Positions 63,559 through 64,000 of a DNA stretch of 64,000 bases are shown here, one piece after another. The notes beneath the pieces are model-generated. The model searched no databases. It saw only the letters and a program-made list of their open reading frames with translations, and was not told the origin of the DNA. Position numbers and translations under genes: made by a program. Numbering within the stretch: position 1 is the first letter of the stretch; every line of letters begins with the position of its first letter. Source of the DNA: Sphingomonas sp. IC-56 (GTDB taxonomy: Bacteria; Pseudomonadota; Alphaproteobacteria; Sphingomonadales; Sphingomonadaceae); contig NZ_JAJNDV010000001.1 in the NCBI RefSeq assembly GCF_021043375.1, forward strand, positions 248,001 to 312,000. Direction: 5' to 3'.

Positions 63559-64000
63559 ATGAGCTTTGCCGATCTCGGCCTCTCCGACGACCTTCTTCGC
63601 GCCGTAACTGCCGCGGGCTACACCGATCCCACGCCGATCCAGCGCCAGGCGATACCCTCCGTGCTGATGGGCCGCGACTTGGTCGGCATCGCGCAGACCG
63701 GCACGGGCAAGACCGCCGCCTTCGTGCTGCCGATGATCGACGTGCTCGGCGAAGGGCGCACCCGCGCACTGATGCCTCGCTCGCTGATCCTAGAGCCGAC
63801 GCGCGAACTCGCCGCGCAGGTCGCCGAGAATTTCGAGAAGTACGGCGTCCATCACAAGCTCTCGATGGCACTGCTCATCGGGGGCGTGCAGATGGGCGAT
63901 CAGGTCAAGGCGCTGGAGAAGGGCGTCGACGTGCTGATCGCCACGCCCGGCCGCCTGATGGACCTCTACAGCCGCGGCAAGATCCTGCTCACCGGCTGCA
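63559..64000 (+). CDS. DEAD-box RNA helicase, N-terminal fragment (RhlE-like)
   Basis: The first 147 codons: MSFADLGLSDDLLRAVTAAG, the Q motif (PTPIQRQAIP), Walker A AQTGTGKTAAF, motif Ia PTRELAAQV, GG and motif Ib TPGRLMDLY. The gene continues beyond the window, so the C-terminal domain that would separate RhlE from other DEAD helicases is not visible. It follows a short spacer containing TTGACA at 63483. Confidence 0.93.
   Translation, partial: MSFADLGLSDDLLRAVTAAGYTDPTPIQRQAIPSVLMGRDLVGIAQTGTGKTAAFVLPMIDVLGEGRTRALMPRSLILEPTRELAAQVAENFEKYGVHHKLSMALLIGGVQMGDQVKALEKGVDVLIATPGRLMDLYSRGKILLTGC

Overview
This is a high-GC alphaproteobacterial chromosome segment, most consistent with Sphingomonas or a close relative (order Sphingomonadales). 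The pointers are the co-occurrence of CtrA and CpdR, a SapC-family protein, a PafA/PhoK-type alkaline phosphatase of the kind described from Sphingomonas, GGAAC-N16/17-CGTT promoters of the alphaproteobacterial general stress response, and intergenic inverted repeats. No prophage, insertion sequence or CRISPR array was seen. The window looks like core chromosome with lineage-specific small genes and regulatory elements.

Region 1 (1-19,125, nearly all minus strand) is the ribosomal superoperon: str (rpsL-rpsG-fusA-tuf), S10 (rpsJ to rpsQ), spc (rplN to secY-adk) and the start of the alpha operon (rpsM). Good sigma-70-type promoters can be placed before rpsL, rpsJ and rpsM. Oddities are a 334-bp, highly structured spacer between rpsJ and rplC, a glycine/arginine-rich extension on ribosomal protein S5, a long hairpin repeat between rpsG and fusA, and a plus-strand tesA between str and S10.

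Region 2 (19,126-32,483) holds a DUF4142 lipoprotein with a stress-type promoter, a soluble CBS-like chemoreceptor, and then a cobalamin riboswitch controlling btuB-btuF-btuC-btuD. Next comes a complete valine (isobutyryl-CoA) degradation operon: mmsA, acyl-CoA dehydrogenase, 3-hydroxyisobutyryl-CoA hydrolase, enoyl-CoA hydratase, mmsB. Its end product is propionyl-CoA, whose usual further route needs a B12-dependent mutase, so the neighbouring B12 uptake operon is metabolically sensible.

Region 3 (32,484-45,775) has the alkaline phosphatase, a DsbD-like protein, an ATP-grasp/alpha-E/transglutaminase-like cluster whose transglutaminase has lost its nucleophilic cysteine, a membrane-anchored LuxR-type regulator, aminoacyl-tRNA-protein transferase, threonine deaminase, an exported amidohydrolase, an HPP membrane protein and a DJ-1/PfpI protein with a 56-residue membrane partner.

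Region 4 (45,776-64,000) carries ctrA with a putative CtrA box, a LysR-pirin-wrbA unit, a pseudouridine synthase with arfB, free-methionine-sulfoxide reductase, an RcnB-like secreted protein, an M28 peptidase, a universal stress protein, the pdhC/lpdA part of the pyruvate dehydrogenase genes, a second small protein with a stress-type promoter, tRNA-Val(GAC), cpdR, an N-formylglutamate amidohydrolase-like gene, sapC, an FAD-linked oxidase and the start of a DEAD-box helicase. At 60,394-60,500 (minus) there is a convincing unannotated small RNA: promoter, hairpin, single-stranded anti-Shine-Dalgarno CUCCUCCC and a Rho-independent terminator.
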